DNA of 15,842 nucleotides, from NCBI GenBank assembly GCA_946491675.1, contig CAMLYN010000014.1:1-15842 (forward strand). The letters are read 5' to 3'. Source of the DNA: an uncultured Mycoplasmatota bacterium. Lineage in GTDB: Bacteria > Bacillota_I > Bacilli_A > RF39 > UBA660. Position 1 is the first letter of the stretch. Each line of letters opens with the position of its first letter. Under the pieces are notes generated by a model, which was not told where the DNA came from, did no database searches, and worked only from the letters and a program-made list of their open reading frames with translations. Position numbers and translations under genes: made by a program. This document shows, piece by piece, positions 1 to 8,370 of the stretch.

Positions 1-39
1 GCCTTGAAGACGAGCCTCAAGCGAGGCGGAAAGGAATGA
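1..39 (+). CDS. C-terminal end of an upstream gene, probably rapZ (partial)
   Basis: Frame 1 is open from the window edge and ends in TGA at 37-39, giving a tail that reads ALKTSLKRGGKE. The stop overlaps the first candidate start of yvcK in an ATGA arrangement. In many Bacillota rapZ (yvcJ), yvcK and whiA are consecutive, so by synteny this is probably the end of RapZ, an RNase-adaptor/nucleotide-binding protein. Twelve residues are too few to recognise a family. The stretch is also oddly GC-rich (21 of 35 bases) compared with everything downstream. Confidence 0.35.
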   Translation, partial: ALKTSLKRGGKE

Positions 40-1001
40 TGCTTAATATGAATAAAAAAGTTGTTATTTTAGGTGGTGGAACAGGGTTATCCACTCTACT
101 TCGTGGTTTAAAACAATTTCCAATTGACATAACAGCAATTGTGGCTGTATCTGATGATGGAAGAAGTACAGGAAAATTAAGACAAGAATTTAACGTTCCT
201 GCAGTTGGTGATATAAGACAAGTCATAGTAGCATTATCAGAAACTGAACCATTAGTTCAAGATCTACTAAACTATCGTTTTAAAACTAATAGTGATTTAA
301 ACGGTCATGCTTTAGGGAATTTATTACTTACAGCCCTTATAAATGTTGCTGGAAATATGTCGACAGGAATAGAATCATTAGGAAAAATATTAAATTTAAA
401 AGGAAAAGTTTTACCACTTACTGAAGATAATGTTACATTAATGGCTAAAATGGAAGATAATATTACTATTGAAGGTGAACACAATATTACTGAATATGAA
501 GGAAAAATAAAAGAAATTTTCTATAAGGAAAAACCAACAATAAATGATGATGTTATCAAAGAAATAAAACAAGCAGATTTAATTATTTTAAGCATGGGAA
601 GTTTATATACTAGTTTATTACCTAATTTAATATGCAAAGAAATAAAGCAAGCTATTGATGAAAGCAACGCTGAAGTTATGTATATATGTAACATTATGAC
701 ACAACCTGGGGAAACTGATAAATTTAAAGCAAGTGATCATGTTACAATTGTTAATGATTATTTGGGAAAAAAGAAAATAGATATTGTTTTAGCTAATACT
801 GGTTCAATAACTAAAGCAATGAAAGAAAAATATGCTTGTTTAGAACAAAAAGATCCTGTTATTTTTGATAAAAAGAATTTAAAAAGTATGAATATAAAAA
901 TAATATCTGACGATTTTGTTACCATTACAGATAATATGTTAAGACATGATACGATTAAATTAGGACTCCACATTTATTCATATCTAATTTTAGGTAGGTG
1001 A
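36..1001 (+). CDS. yvcK: YvcK/MgfK-family gluconeogenesis and cell-shape factor
   Basis: This is a YvcK (CofD-like, UPF0052) protein of about 321 residues, the usual size. The glycine-rich nucleotide-sugar-binding loop ILGGGTGLSTLLRGLK is at residues 11-26, followed by VSDDGRSTGKLR, where homologues mostly read SDDGGSSG. The conserved GDIRQ and GHALGNLLL segments come next, and NIMTQPGETD lies near residue 220. In Bacillus the protein binds UDP-sugars and is needed for growth on gluconeogenic carbon sources and for correct PBP1 localisation. Candidate starts are ATG at 36, 39 and 48. The 36 start couples to the upstream stop, but homologues begin close to NKKVVILGG, so 48 is also reasonable. 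whiA follows after 4 nt, in line with the conserved rapZ-yvcK-whiA order. Confidence 0.95.
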   Translation: MMLNMNKKVVILGGGTGLSTLLRGLKQFPIDITAIVAVSDDGRSTGKLRQEFNVPAVGDIRQVIVALSETEPLVQDLLNYRFKTNSDLNGHALGNLLLTALINVAGNMSTGIESLGKILNLKGKVLPLTEDNVTLMAKMEDNITIEGEHNITEYEGKIKEIFYKEKPTINDDVIKEIKQADLIILSMGSLYTSLLPNLICKEIKQAIDESNAEVMYICNIMTQPGETDKFKASDHVTIVNDYLGKKKIDIVLANTGSITKAMKEKYACLEQKDPVIFDKKNLKSMNIKIISDDFVTITDNMLRHDTIKLGLHIYSYLILGR

Positions 1002-1005
1002 GAAA

Positions 1006-1920
1006 ATGTCTTTTACAAGTGTTGTTAAAAATGAAGTAAGCAAGTTAGAAATAAATGAAATTGAAAAAATAGCTGAATTATCAGCTATTATTTCTAATGG
1101 AGCAATAATTAATAAAGAAATTAAAATAACAACCGAAAATGCTAGTATAGCTAGAAGAATATACAATTTAATCAAAGATTTATATCAAATAAATCCTCTG
1201 ATTACTGTAAGAAGAATTAGTAAAAAAAACACTTATATTTTGCAAATAAAAAATAAAGAAATTTTAAAAAAATTAGGCATTTATGAAAATAAACTATTAA
1301 AAATTCCTAAAGAATATATTTTTGATGATGAAGAATCGTTAAGAGCATATTTAAGAGGCTTATTTTTAATGACGGGTTCGATTAATGATCCCAAAACAGC
1401 TAGATACCATTTGGAATTTTTAATTGATAATAAAAGTTATGCTTTATTTATAAACAAACTATTGAATAAATATCAATTGAATAGTAAGGTTTTAAAACGA
1501 AGTAATAAATATATGGTATATATTAAAGAGGCTGAAAAGATAAGTGATTTTTTAAGAATAATTAGTGCTTATAATGCTGTTATGTATTTCGAAGATATTA
1601 GAATTTATCGTGATCATAAAAATATGACTAATCGTCTTAATAATTGTGAACAGGCAAATGTTGATAAAATAATTGAGACTGCTAACAAACAAATCAAAGA
1701 CATTGAAATAATTAAAGAAAATGTTGGACTGGATTTATTAGATGAAAAAGAAAAAATAGTTGCTGAATATCGTTTGAAATATAAAGATATTTCGTTATTA
1801 GAATTAAGTGAAATAATTTCAATTGAAACAGGTAAAAAGATTACTAAATCAGGAATTTATCATCGATTTAAAAAAATAAGTGAATTTGCTGATAAAATAG
1901 CAAATAAAGATAAGCAATAG
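1006..1920 (+). CDS. whiA: WhiA, LAGLIDADG-like DNA-binding protein
   Basis: This is a 304-residue WhiA homologue, full length for the family. The homing-endonuclease-like N-terminal domain contains the signature LRAYLRGLFLMTGSINDPK at about residues 112-130, followed by YHLEF. The C-terminal helix-turn-helix domain is seen in RLKYKDISLLELSEIIS and ITKSGIYHRFKKI near the end. WhiA is a sporulation transcription factor in Streptomyces. In Bacillus it affects cell division and chromosome segregation without a clear regulon. The start at 1006 has an AGGTGAG ribosome site overlapping the end of yvcK, so the two genes are almost certainly cotranscribed. Its stop codon lies in the stem of a terminator. 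No anomalies are seen. Confidence 0.95.
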   Translation: MSFTSVVKNEVSKLEINEIEKIAELSAIISNGAIINKEIKITTENASIARRIYNLIKDLYQINPLITVRRISKKNTYILQIKNKEILKKLGIYENKLLKIPKEYIFDDEESLRAYLRGLFLMTGSINDPKTARYHLEFLIDNKSYALFINKLLNKYQLNSKVLKRSNKYMVYIKEAEKISDFLRIISAYNAVMYFEDIRIYRDHKNMTNRLNNCEQANVDKIIETANKQIKDIEIIKENVGLDLLDEKEKIVAEYRLKYKDISLLELSEIISIETGKKITKSGIYHRFKKISEFADKIANKDKQ

Positions 1921-1958
1921 TCAAATTTATTAAAATACGTTGACTTTGTTTTTTTTTT
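1915..1958 (+). terminator. Intrinsic terminator after whiA
   Basis: The left arm CAATAGTCAA (1915-1924) pairs with TTGACTTTG (1940-1948) with one bulged T. Ten consecutive T residues follow (1949-1958). The left arm contains the whiA stop codon. The right arm contains a candidate -35 box for the next gene, so terminator and promoter share bases. Confidence 0.6.
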
Positions 1959-1968
1959 ATGCTATTTT
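1940..1968 (+). promoter_or_regulatory. Candidate sigma-A promoter for the 394-residue hypothetical
   Basis: TTGACT (1940-1945), a 17-nt spacer and TATTTT (1963-1968), preceded by TG at 1960-1961 as an extended -10. The expected start of transcription is about 1975, at the ribosome site GGTGAT of the next gene. The -10 is a modest match, and the -35 doubles as the terminator arm. Confidence 0.45.
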
Positions 1969-1983
1969 TATATTGGTGATATT

Positions 1984-3168
1984 ATGATAGAAGACGTATT
2001 AAAAAAATATGGCTATTCTAATTCAATGACTTGGACTGAAATTTTTAAAATTCCAGAATATAGTGATAAAAACGATCCTAGATATGATGATAATGTTATA
2101 TTTGGTGATTATTATGCAAAATTAACAGGGATATTTAATCAGGTTATTCCTCAAAAACAATTAGAATATTATAGTAAATTATCTACATTATTAAGTTTAG
2201 CTCAAAAACTTTTAAAAATAATGGATGAAAGAAAAGTTCAAGTTGAAATGAGTGAAGTTTCAGTAATTAATACTAGAAAATCAATGGATGTAATAAGTAA
2301 GCTATTTGAACAATTGCAAAATAATGAAATAAGTCAATCACAATTTAAAGAAGCAATTAATAATTCAAAAGAGCTACAATATTCTTCTCCTACTGTAAAT
2401 CAAAGTGTCGATAAATATCATTCTGAATCAAATGGATTAGATGATGTCATAAAAGATTATGATATTGTTATGAATGAAATTGCAAAACAATTACAATTAA
2501 ATTCAAATTTTAATCAACCATCTTATGAAAGAAGACATCAAGAACAATTAGATGGATGTGATAAATTACTACAAATAGCTTTTTTGAAAAAACAACAAGA
2601 ACTTATAAAGATGGGATATTCAAGAAAAATTGGAACTTCAATACAAGATAAAAGCATTGATGAACTTGTTAATTATGAAATGGATTTTAATTCTGATGAA
2701 AATTTAATTTATCCAGAAGAAACTTTTGATTCGTTTAAAGAATTGCTTAATGGAATCATATCATTAACAGTTTCTAATTTTAATTTTGTTAGTTCAGATA
2801 TTTTAAAAAATTGTAAATATTTAACAGATTTATATAAGCAAAGAAATATTCCAGAAGAATCCAAACTAGATATTGCATCTGTTGATAAACTTGCTGAAAT
2901 ACGTGCAATTATTAGTAAAATTAGCTATCCACAAGGATCTATTTTAACATATTTAGATAGTTTAAAGGTTTATTATCATGTTTTAAATGCGCATAAAAAT
3001 TTAACTTCAAATATGGATCCACAGCAAATTGATGAAATAGAAGTTTTGCATAATAAATTATATGATGCACAAAATTATGCATTAGAATTAAAGTATTTAT
3101 TAGAACCTACTTATAGTACTGTTACATTAGAAGAAAAACAAGAAGAATTACCAAAAAGTAAATTATGA
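1984..3168 (+). CDS. Hypothetical soluble, mostly helical protein of 394 residues
   Basis: I do not recognise this family. The ORF is long, has an upstream GGTGAT ribosome site and the same codon habits as its neighbours, so it is very likely a real gene. The protein is hydrophilic and looks mainly alpha-helical. It has no signal peptide, no membrane segment and no nucleotide-binding motif that I can see. Notable patches are an aromatic N-terminal region with IPEYSDKNDPRYDDN and FGDYYAKLTG (about residues 20-52), a Gln/Asn/Ser-rich stretch with possible coiled coil (about 95-150), and an acidic lysine-rich tail. It sits alone between two conserved operons with its own promoter and terminator. 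A phage or secretion-related scaffold was considered, but nothing supports it. Confidence 0.7.
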   Translation: MIEDVLKKYGYSNSMTWTEIFKIPEYSDKNDPRYDDNVIFGDYYAKLTGIFNQVIPQKQLEYYSKLSTLLSLAQKLLKIMDERKVQVEMSEVSVINTRKSMDVISKLFEQLQNNEISQSQFKEAINNSKELQYSSPTVNQSVDKYHSESNGLDDVIKDYDIVMNEIAKQLQLNSNFNQPSYERRHQEQLDGCDKLLQIAFLKKQQELIKMGYSRKIGTSIQDKSIDELVNYEMDFNSDENLIYPEETFDSFKELLNGIISLTVSNFNFVSSDILKNCKYLTDLYKQRNIPEESKLDIASVDKLAEIRAIISKISYPQGSILTYLDSLKVYYHVLNAHKNLTSNMDPQQIDEIEVLHNKLYDAQNYALELKYLLEPTYSTVTLEEKQEELPKSKL

Positions 3169-3201
3169 GAAAATGTGAAACAAAACCATTTTCTCTTTTT
3201 A
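3167..3201 (+). terminator. Intrinsic terminator after the hypothetical gene
   Basis: GAGAAAATG (3167-3175) and CATTTTCTC (3187-3195) form a perfect 9-bp stem with an 11-nt loop, followed by TTTTT (3196-3200). The left arm begins at the second base of the gene's TGA stop. Confidence 0.8.
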
Positions 3202-3218
3202 TTATCAATATTTTATAG

Positions 3219-3224
3219 TATAAT
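3219..3224 (+). promoter_or_regulatory. Candidate -10 box for the gdpP-rplI-dnaB operon
   Basis: A consensus TATAAT lies 17 nt before the ATG at 3242 and directly ahead of the ribosome site GGGTGA (3231-3236). No good -35 is visible at 16-18 nt upstream, where the sequence is the T-tract of the terminator. Confidence 0.45.
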
Positions 3225-3241
3225 ATTTATGGGTGAAAAAA

Positions 3242-4219
3242 ATGGAACAAATTTTTAAAACACTAACACAATTAATAAAAGATAACGATAATATTTTTAT
3301 TATGACACATAAAAATCCCGATTTTGATGGTATGGGATCTGCCATTGGTTTACAACAAATAATTAATAGTTTTAAAAAAAACAGTTATATAGTTTTAAAT
3401 AGCAATGAAAAAAACAAATCATTAGATAAAAGTTACAATTTATTAAAAGAAAATGAACTATATTTTAATTATATTTATAAAACAAAGGCTATCGATAATA
3501 TAAAGAAAAATACTTTATTAATTATTTTAGATACTCATAAAAAAGTTATGACTGAAGCTCCTGAATTAATTAGTAAAACAAATAATGTTGTTATAATTGA
3601 TCATCATATTAAAAGTAAAGATTATATCAAAGATGCAACCTTAACTTACATCAATGCTAATTTATCTAGTACTGTCGAATTTATAACTAAATATATTAAA
3701 TATTTAAATAAAGTAATTGATCCATTAATTGCAACATTTATGTTAGTTGGTTTAGAAATTGATACTAATAATTTCAGATTAAAAACAACTAAAGATACAT
3801 ATGAAGCGGCTTCTTTTTTATCAGAGTTGGGAGCTGACAATGTTTTAAAACAAGAACTATTACAAGAGAATAAAGAGGATTATGTAAAACGTCAAAAACT
3901 AATCGAAAAAAGCTATATGATCAATGATAATATGGCTTTGTGTATTGCCGATAATGAGTTATATGAAAGTAAAGATTTAGCTTATATTGCTGAACAATTA
4001 TTACAATTTGAAAATGTTGCTGCCTCTTTTGTAATTGGCCATTTAACTAAAGATACAATTGGTATTAGTGCAAGATCATTAGGAAATATTAATGTTGAAG
4101 AAATAATGGCTAAATTAGGTGGTGGCGGTCATTTAACAGAAGCTGCTACCCAAATAAAAGATAGTAATTTAAAAACAGTAGAAAAACAACTGCTCAATGT
4201 GATTGGAGGAACAAAATGA
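3242..4219 (+). CDS. GdpP-like DHH/DHHA1 phosphodiesterase without membrane and sensory domains
   Basis: The protein is about 325 residues and corresponds to only the catalytic half of GdpP, which normally has roughly 650 residues with two membrane helices, a PAS-like domain and a degenerate GGDEF domain. Metal-ligand motifs are H23-x3-D27-x-D29, D97-T-H-K and the DHH triad D120-H-H. The DHHA1 substrate motif GGGGH is at 293-297, within a GISARSLG...[12 protein letters not shown] context typical of GdpP. Expected activity is hydrolysis of cyclic di-AMP to pApA, or of pApA to AMP. I chose ATG 3242 because GGGTGA at 3231-3236 is then well placed. The in-frame GTG at 3233 lies inside that site. 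It overlaps rplI by 4 nt, as gdpP precedes rplI and dnaB in Bacillus, which supports orthology with gdpP over NrnA. Confidence 0.85.
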   Translation: MEQIFKTLTQLIKDNDNIFIMTHKNPDFDGMGSAIGLQQIINSFKKNSYIVLNSNEKNKSLDKSYNLLKENELYFNYIYKTKAIDNIKKNTLLIILDTHKKVMTEAPELISKTNNVVIIDHHIKSKDYIKDATLTYINANLSSTVEFITKYIKYLNKVIDPLIATFMLVGLEIDTNNFRLKTTKDTYEAASFLSELGADNVLKQELLQENKEDYVKRQKLIEKSYMINDNMALCIADNELYESKDLAYIAEQLLQFENVAASFVIGHLTKDTIGISARSLGNINVEEIMAKLGGGGHLTEAATQIKDSNLKTVEKQLLNVIGGTK

Positions 4220-4656
4220 AAGTAATTTTTATTAAAGATTTAAAAGGACAAGGTAAAAAAGGTGAAATTAAAGAAGTAAAAGACGGTTATGGAACAAATT
4301 ATTTAATTAAAAATGGTTATGCTGTTTTAGCCAACGAATCTAATTTAAAACATTTTAATAAACAAAAAAACAAAGAGTTATTAGAAGAAAACTTATATAT
4401 TAAAGAATGTGAAAAATTAAAAGAGCAATTAGAAAAATTAAAAATAAATATTCAAGTTAAAGTTGGTAAAGAAGATAAAGTATTTGGTAGTGTTAGTACC
4501 AAACAAATAGTAACTGAATTGAAAAAATTAAATTTTAATATTGATAAAAATAAGATAAAACTAGATAATCCTTTATCTAGTTTAGGAACTCATATTGTAA
4601 ATATTGAATTACATAAAAAAGTAATAGCAAATTTAAAAATAAACTTAGTAAAGTAG
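4216..4656 (+). CDS. rplI: Ribosomal protein bL9
   Basis: This is a full-length bL9 of 146 residues. The N-terminal rRNA-binding domain shows [18 protein letters not shown] and the conserved [13 protein letters not shown] (about residues 24-36). A lysine/glutamate-rich connecting helix follows at about 45-80, then the C-terminal domain with [10 protein letters not shown]. Its ATG overlaps the preceding stop (ATGA), and GGAGGA sits at 4205-4210 inside the end of the gdpP-like gene, indicating translational coupling. dnaB starts 9 nt downstream, so this is the conserved gdpP-rplI-dnaB operon. Confidence 0.97.
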   Translation: MKVIFIKDLKGQGKKGEIKEVKDGYGTNYLIKNGYAVLANESNLKHFNKQKNKELLEENLYIKECEKLKEQLEKLKINIQVKVGKEDKVFGSVSTKQIVTELKKLNFNIDKNKIKLDNPLSSLGTHIVNIELHKKVIANLKINLVK

Positions 4657-4665
4657 GTTGATATT

Positions 4666-6015
4666 ATGAAAGAAAAAATAATCCCTCATAGTATTGAAGC
4701 AGAACAAGCTGTTTTAGGTTCAATGTTTTTAACTAAATATGCTTTACAAAAAAGTATTGAAAGTTTAAATGAAAATTTATTTTATTTGGATAGTCATAAT
4801 AAAATATTTTCAACAATTAGGGATTTAGCAGAAAATAATAAACCAATTGATATTATGACAGTTAGTGAAGAACTAAAAAAAAGAAATTGGCTTAATACAA
4901 TTGGTGGTATTGAATATTTAACTGAAGTAGCAAGAAGTGTACCTACTTCTGCTAATATTGAAGAATATATTAGAATTGTTGAAGAAAAAGCAATTTTAAG
5001 AAGATTAATCGATGAGGGAACAGCTATTGTAACTGAAGCTTATAATTCAACTAATACAATTAATGAAATTTTAGACAATGCAGAAACTAAAATATTAAAT
5101 GTTGTTAAAACAAGAAAAGGAACTGAATTTAGAAGTATCCAAGATGTTTTGTTTAAAACTCAGTCAGATTTAGAAAAAATGTCTAAAAATAAAGGTGAAA
5201 TGACAGGAATTGCGACAGGATTTTATAAATTGGATAAAATAACTTCAGGATTACATCCTAATGAACTAATTATTATAGCTGCTCGTCCTGGTATGGGTAA
5301 AACTGCTTTTGCTTTAAATTTAGCTACTAATATGGCAATTAGTGGAAAAACTGTTGCTTTGTTTAATATGGAGATGAGTGCTGAACAATTAGCGATGCGT
5401 ATGCTTGCTTCAGTTGGTCAAATATTTGGCGATAAATTAAAAAGTGGTAATTTAAAAAATGAAGATTGGAAAAGAGTTAATGAAGCAATTAGTCGTTTAG
5501 CTGATACTAAAATGTATATTGATGATACAGCGGGAATGACAATTAGTGAAATAAGAGCTAAATGTAGGCGTCTTGCTTCAATGAAAGATGGTTTAGACGT
5601 AATCATTATCGATTATTTACAATTAATTCAAGGATCTGATCGTTATAAAGGTAATCGTGTTCAAGAAGTAACTGAAATTTCAAGAAATTTAAAAACTTTG
5701 GCAATGGAATTAAAAGTACCAGTAATTGCTTTATCACAATTATCACGTAGTGTTGAAGGTAAAGGAAGAAAAGATAATCGCCCTATTTTAAGTGATTTAA
5801 GAGAATCTGGTTCTATCGAACAGGATGCTGATATTGTTGCTATGCTTCATCGTGAAGATTATTATAATCGTGAAGCATTAATTGATGAAAACACTAGTCG
5901 CACAACTTTAATTATAGCTAAACATCGTAACGGTCCTGTTACTGATATTCCCCTTATTTTTAAAACTAATACTAGTACATTTAATTCAGTTGATGAAAGT
6001 ATAGAAGGTGATTAA
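4666..6015 (+). CDS. dnaB: Replicative DNA helicase DnaB (DnaC in Bacillus)
   Basis: This is a 449-residue, full-length hexameric replicative helicase. The N-terminal helical domain begins IPHSIEAEQAVLGSM (about residues 6-20). The RecA-like C-terminal domain has Walker A ARPGMGKT (206-213), the DnaB motif EMSAEQLAMRM, Walker B IIIDYLQLI with D316, and the arginine-finger region LSDLRESGSIEQDAD. It unwinds DNA ahead of the replication fork and interacts with primase. No intein is present, although this is a frequent intein site. It follows rplI by 9 nt, and its last codons contain the ribosome site for the next gene. Confidence 0.98.
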   Translation: MKEKIIPHSIEAEQAVLGSMFLTKYALQKSIESLNENLFYLDSHNKIFSTIRDLAENNKPIDIMTVSEELKKRNWLNTIGGIEYLTEVARSVPTSANIEEYIRIVEEKAILRRLIDEGTAIVTEAYNSTNTINEILDNAETKILNVVKTRKGTEFRSIQDVLFKTQSDLEKMSKNKGEMTGIATGFYKLDKITSGLHPNELIIIAARPGMGKTAFALNLATNMAISGKTVALFNMEMSAEQLAMRMLASVGQIFGDKLKSGNLKNEDWKRVNEAISRLADTKMYIDDTAGMTISEIRAKCRRLASMKDGLDVIIIDYLQLIQGSDRYKGNRVQEVTEISRNLKTLAMELKVPVIALSQLSRSVEGKGRKDNRPILSDLRESGSIEQDADIVAMLHREDYYNREALIDENTSRTTLIIAKHRNGPVTDIPLIFKTNTSTFNSVDESIEGD

Positions 6016-6016
6016 T

Positions 6017-7624
6017 TTGAAAAAGATAGGTCCTATTATAACCTGTTTAATTTTAGGAATTATTTTATTTGTTATTTGTTTTGATTATAATAAACGTGAA
6101 TATCCTAATGAATTTTATAATGTTTATTTAGATGGGAAACACTTAGGCGTTATTAAATCAAAATCAGAATTAGAAAATTATATTAATCAAAAAGCCGATC
6201 ATTTTATTAATGTTGAGGATATAACTACAACTTATTGTGAGGATGAACGTTCATTAGAACAAATAATTGCTGAAGAAAATTTACAAGAAGTAATTGATAA
6301 TAGTAAAGATACAAAATATTATCAAAATGATGAAGGCTTAAATTGTGTTGATATTACTATTGAAGATGGTGAAATGATTGAAACGGTTTATACACCTGAA
6401 GGTTTAAATGTTGAAAAAATATTAACCTTTTCTGAAAAATTAAATACAGTAGAAGAAATTTATTCAAAAATAGTAGATTTAAAATCATTTACTATCAAAG
6501 GCTATCAATTTACAATTAAAGATGAAGATACAAACAATTATATATATGTAACTGATAAAAGTATTTTTGAACAAGCAACCAATGAATTGATTAAAACTTA
6601 TGTTGGAGCTGAAACATATGAACAATATTTAAATGATACCCAAGCTAAAATTGAAACCGTTGGTTCTTTAGTTGAAAATGTTTATATTGAAAATGAGATA
6701 ACTGTTAAAGAAACTCAAATACCAATTGATGAAGTAATATATACTGATGCTACTGATTTAGTTCAATTTCTTTTGTATGGCAATGATCCTGTAACAACTA
6801 CATACACAGTTAAAGAAAATGAGATGATTAGTGATATAGCTTTTAATAATAAAATAAGTAATCAAGAATTCTTAATATCTAATCCTAAGTATCGTAATGA
6901 AAATAGTTTGATTGCGGTTGGATCAGAAGTTTTAATTAAAGAGACTAATCCTCAATTAAGAGTTGTTGTAGAGAAATTTATTGTTGAGGATAAAGAATCA
7001 GATTATGAAACTGTTTATCAATATGATGAAAATGAATATATTGGGTATGAAGAAGTTGTTCAAGAAGGTGAAGCTGGTTTAGAAAGAGTTAGTCAAAAAC
7101 AAAAAATTGTTAATGGTGATATAGCTTTCGTTGAACCAGTTGGTAAGGAAACTTTAAAAAATAAAATTGATGAAATAATAATTAAGGGTGACAAATATGT
7201 GCCTAATGTTGGAGACTTAAGTAACTGGGCATGGCCTAGTGTCAGTGGTTGGGTTATTACAACAGATTATGCGTGGCGTATTCACCCAATTACTGGTGGC
7301 CGTGATTTTCACGATGCTTTAGATATTGCCGGAATGGGTTATAATTCCCCTATTTATTCTGCCAATAATGGAACAGTTATTATTAAAGAATATCGTTATG
7401 ATTATGGTAATTATATGGTTATTGATCATAATAATGGATATTATACAGTTTATGCTCATATGAACAAATTTATGGAAGGTATTAATATTGGCACAACTGT
7501 TGCTCGTGGTCAACAAATTGGGTATGTTGGCTCAACAGGATATTCAACTGGACCACATATTCATTTTGAGGTATGGAAAGATTGTCGTTATTGTAAGATT
7601 AACCCTTGGAGTTTATATCGATGA
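6017..7624 (+). CDS. Membrane-anchored G5/LysM-like M23 metallopeptidase
   Basis: This is a predicted cell-wall peptidase of about 535 residues. One N-terminal membrane segment (about residues 4-20, IGPIITCLILGIILF) anchors it with the rest outside. An unassigned extracytoplasmic region (about 25-255) is followed by a LysM-like stretch TYTVKENEMISDIAF (from about 262), a G5-type domain (about 314-392) and a LytM/M23 domain to the end. Zinc and catalytic residues of M23 are all visible: H432 and D436 (HDALD), H481 (YAHM) and H514/H516 (GPHIHFEV), so it should be active on peptidoglycan cross-bridges. The start is taken as TTG 6017, because AAGGTGAT (6005-6012) is then the ribosome site. GTG 6008 would lie inside that site. 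It overlaps walJ by 4 nt. The gene occupies the place of walRK-yycHI in Bacillus. Confidence 0.88.
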   Translation: MKKIGPIITCLILGIILFVICFDYNKREYPNEFYNVYLDGKHLGVIKSKSELENYINQKADHFINVEDITTTYCEDERSLEQIIAEENLQEVIDNSKDTKYYQNDEGLNCVDITIEDGEMIETVYTPEGLNVEKILTFSEKLNTVEEIYSKIVDLKSFTIKGYQFTIKDEDTNNYIYVTDKSIFEQATNELIKTYVGAETYEQYLNDTQAKIETVGSLVENVYIENEITVKETQIPIDEVIYTDATDLVQFLLYGNDPVTTTYTVKENEMISDIAFNNKISNQEFLISNPKYRNENSLIAVGSEVLIKETNPQLRVVVEKFIVEDKESDYETVYQYDENEYIGYEEVVQEGEAGLERVSQKQKIVNGDIAFVEPVGKETLKNKIDEIIIKGDKYVPNVGDLSNWAWPSVSGWVITTDYAWRIHPITGGRDFHDALDIAGMGYNSPIYSANNGTVIIKEYRYDYGNYMVIDHNNGYYTVYAHMNKFMEGINIGTTVARGQQIGYVGSTGYSTGPHIHFEVWKDCRYCKINPWSLYR

Positions 7625-8370
7625 AAATATCTGTTTTAGCTTCTGGTTCTAAAGGTAATTGTACCTATATTGAAACTAATTATACTAAAACCTTAATTGA
7701 TGTTGGAATGAGTAATTTATATATTGAAAAAAAATTGATATCATTAGGAATCAATCCTGATGATATCAATAATATTTTTATTACACATACTCATGTTGAT
7801 CATGTAGCAGGATTAAAAGTTTTTATAAAAAAACATCATCCAACAGTTTACTTAACGACTAAAATGTACGAAGAATTAAAAAATGATATTATTGATTATG
7901 TAATTATTGAAGATAAAGTAGTTGTATCTGATTTAACAGTTGATTATTTTAAAACATCTCATGATGCGCCTGATTCAGTTGGTTATATTTTTAAAAGTGG
8001 CGATAAAGAATTTGTCTATGTTACTGATACAGGCTATATTAATTTCAAAAGTTTAAAAAGAATAACCAATAAAGATTTCTATACTTTTGAGAGTAATCAT
8101 GATATCGAGCTTTTGATGAATAATTCTAATTATCCATATCATATTAAACAAAGAATATTGGGTGACAAAGGACATTTATCTAACATTCAATGTGCTGAAT
8201 ACTTAAAAAAAATTGTTGGTAATAAGACTAAATACATTGTTTTGGCTCATTTATCTGAACAAAATAATAATCCTGTTTTAGCTTTAAATAACGTAAAGGA
8301 TAAATTAGATAGTAATATTAAAATACTAGTAGCCAATCAAAATGAAAGTACTGAGTTGATTGAAATATGA
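7621..8370 (+). CDS. walJ: WalJ (YycJ) MBL-fold nuclease-like protein
   Basis: This is a 249-residue metallo-beta-lactamase-fold protein of the YycJ/VicX family. It starts with SVLASGSKGNCTYIE and LIDVGMS, and has the metal motif H56-T-H58-V-D60-H61. The later metal-ligand region VTDTGYI and the signature FESNHDIELL are also present. WalJ has been linked to wall homeostasis and to mismatch repair in Bacillus. ATG 7621 overlaps the previous stop in ATGA and has GGAG at 7608-7611. An in-frame upstream TTG at 7606 lies ahead of that site and is less likely. It overlaps rlmH by 4 nt, as is usual for the walJ-rlmH neighbourhood. Confidence 0.93.
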   Translation: MKISVLASGSKGNCTYIETNYTKTLIDVGMSNLYIEKKLISLGINPDDINNIFITHTHVDHVAGLKVFIKKHHPTVYLTTKMYEELKNDIIDYVIIEDKVVVSDLTVDYFKTSHDAPDSVGYIFKSGDKEFVYVTDTGYINFKSLKRITNKDFYTFESNHDIELLMNNSNYPYHIKQRILGDKGHLSNIQCAEYLKKIVGNKTKYIVLAHLSEQNNNPVLALNNVKDKLDSNIKILVANQNESTELIEI

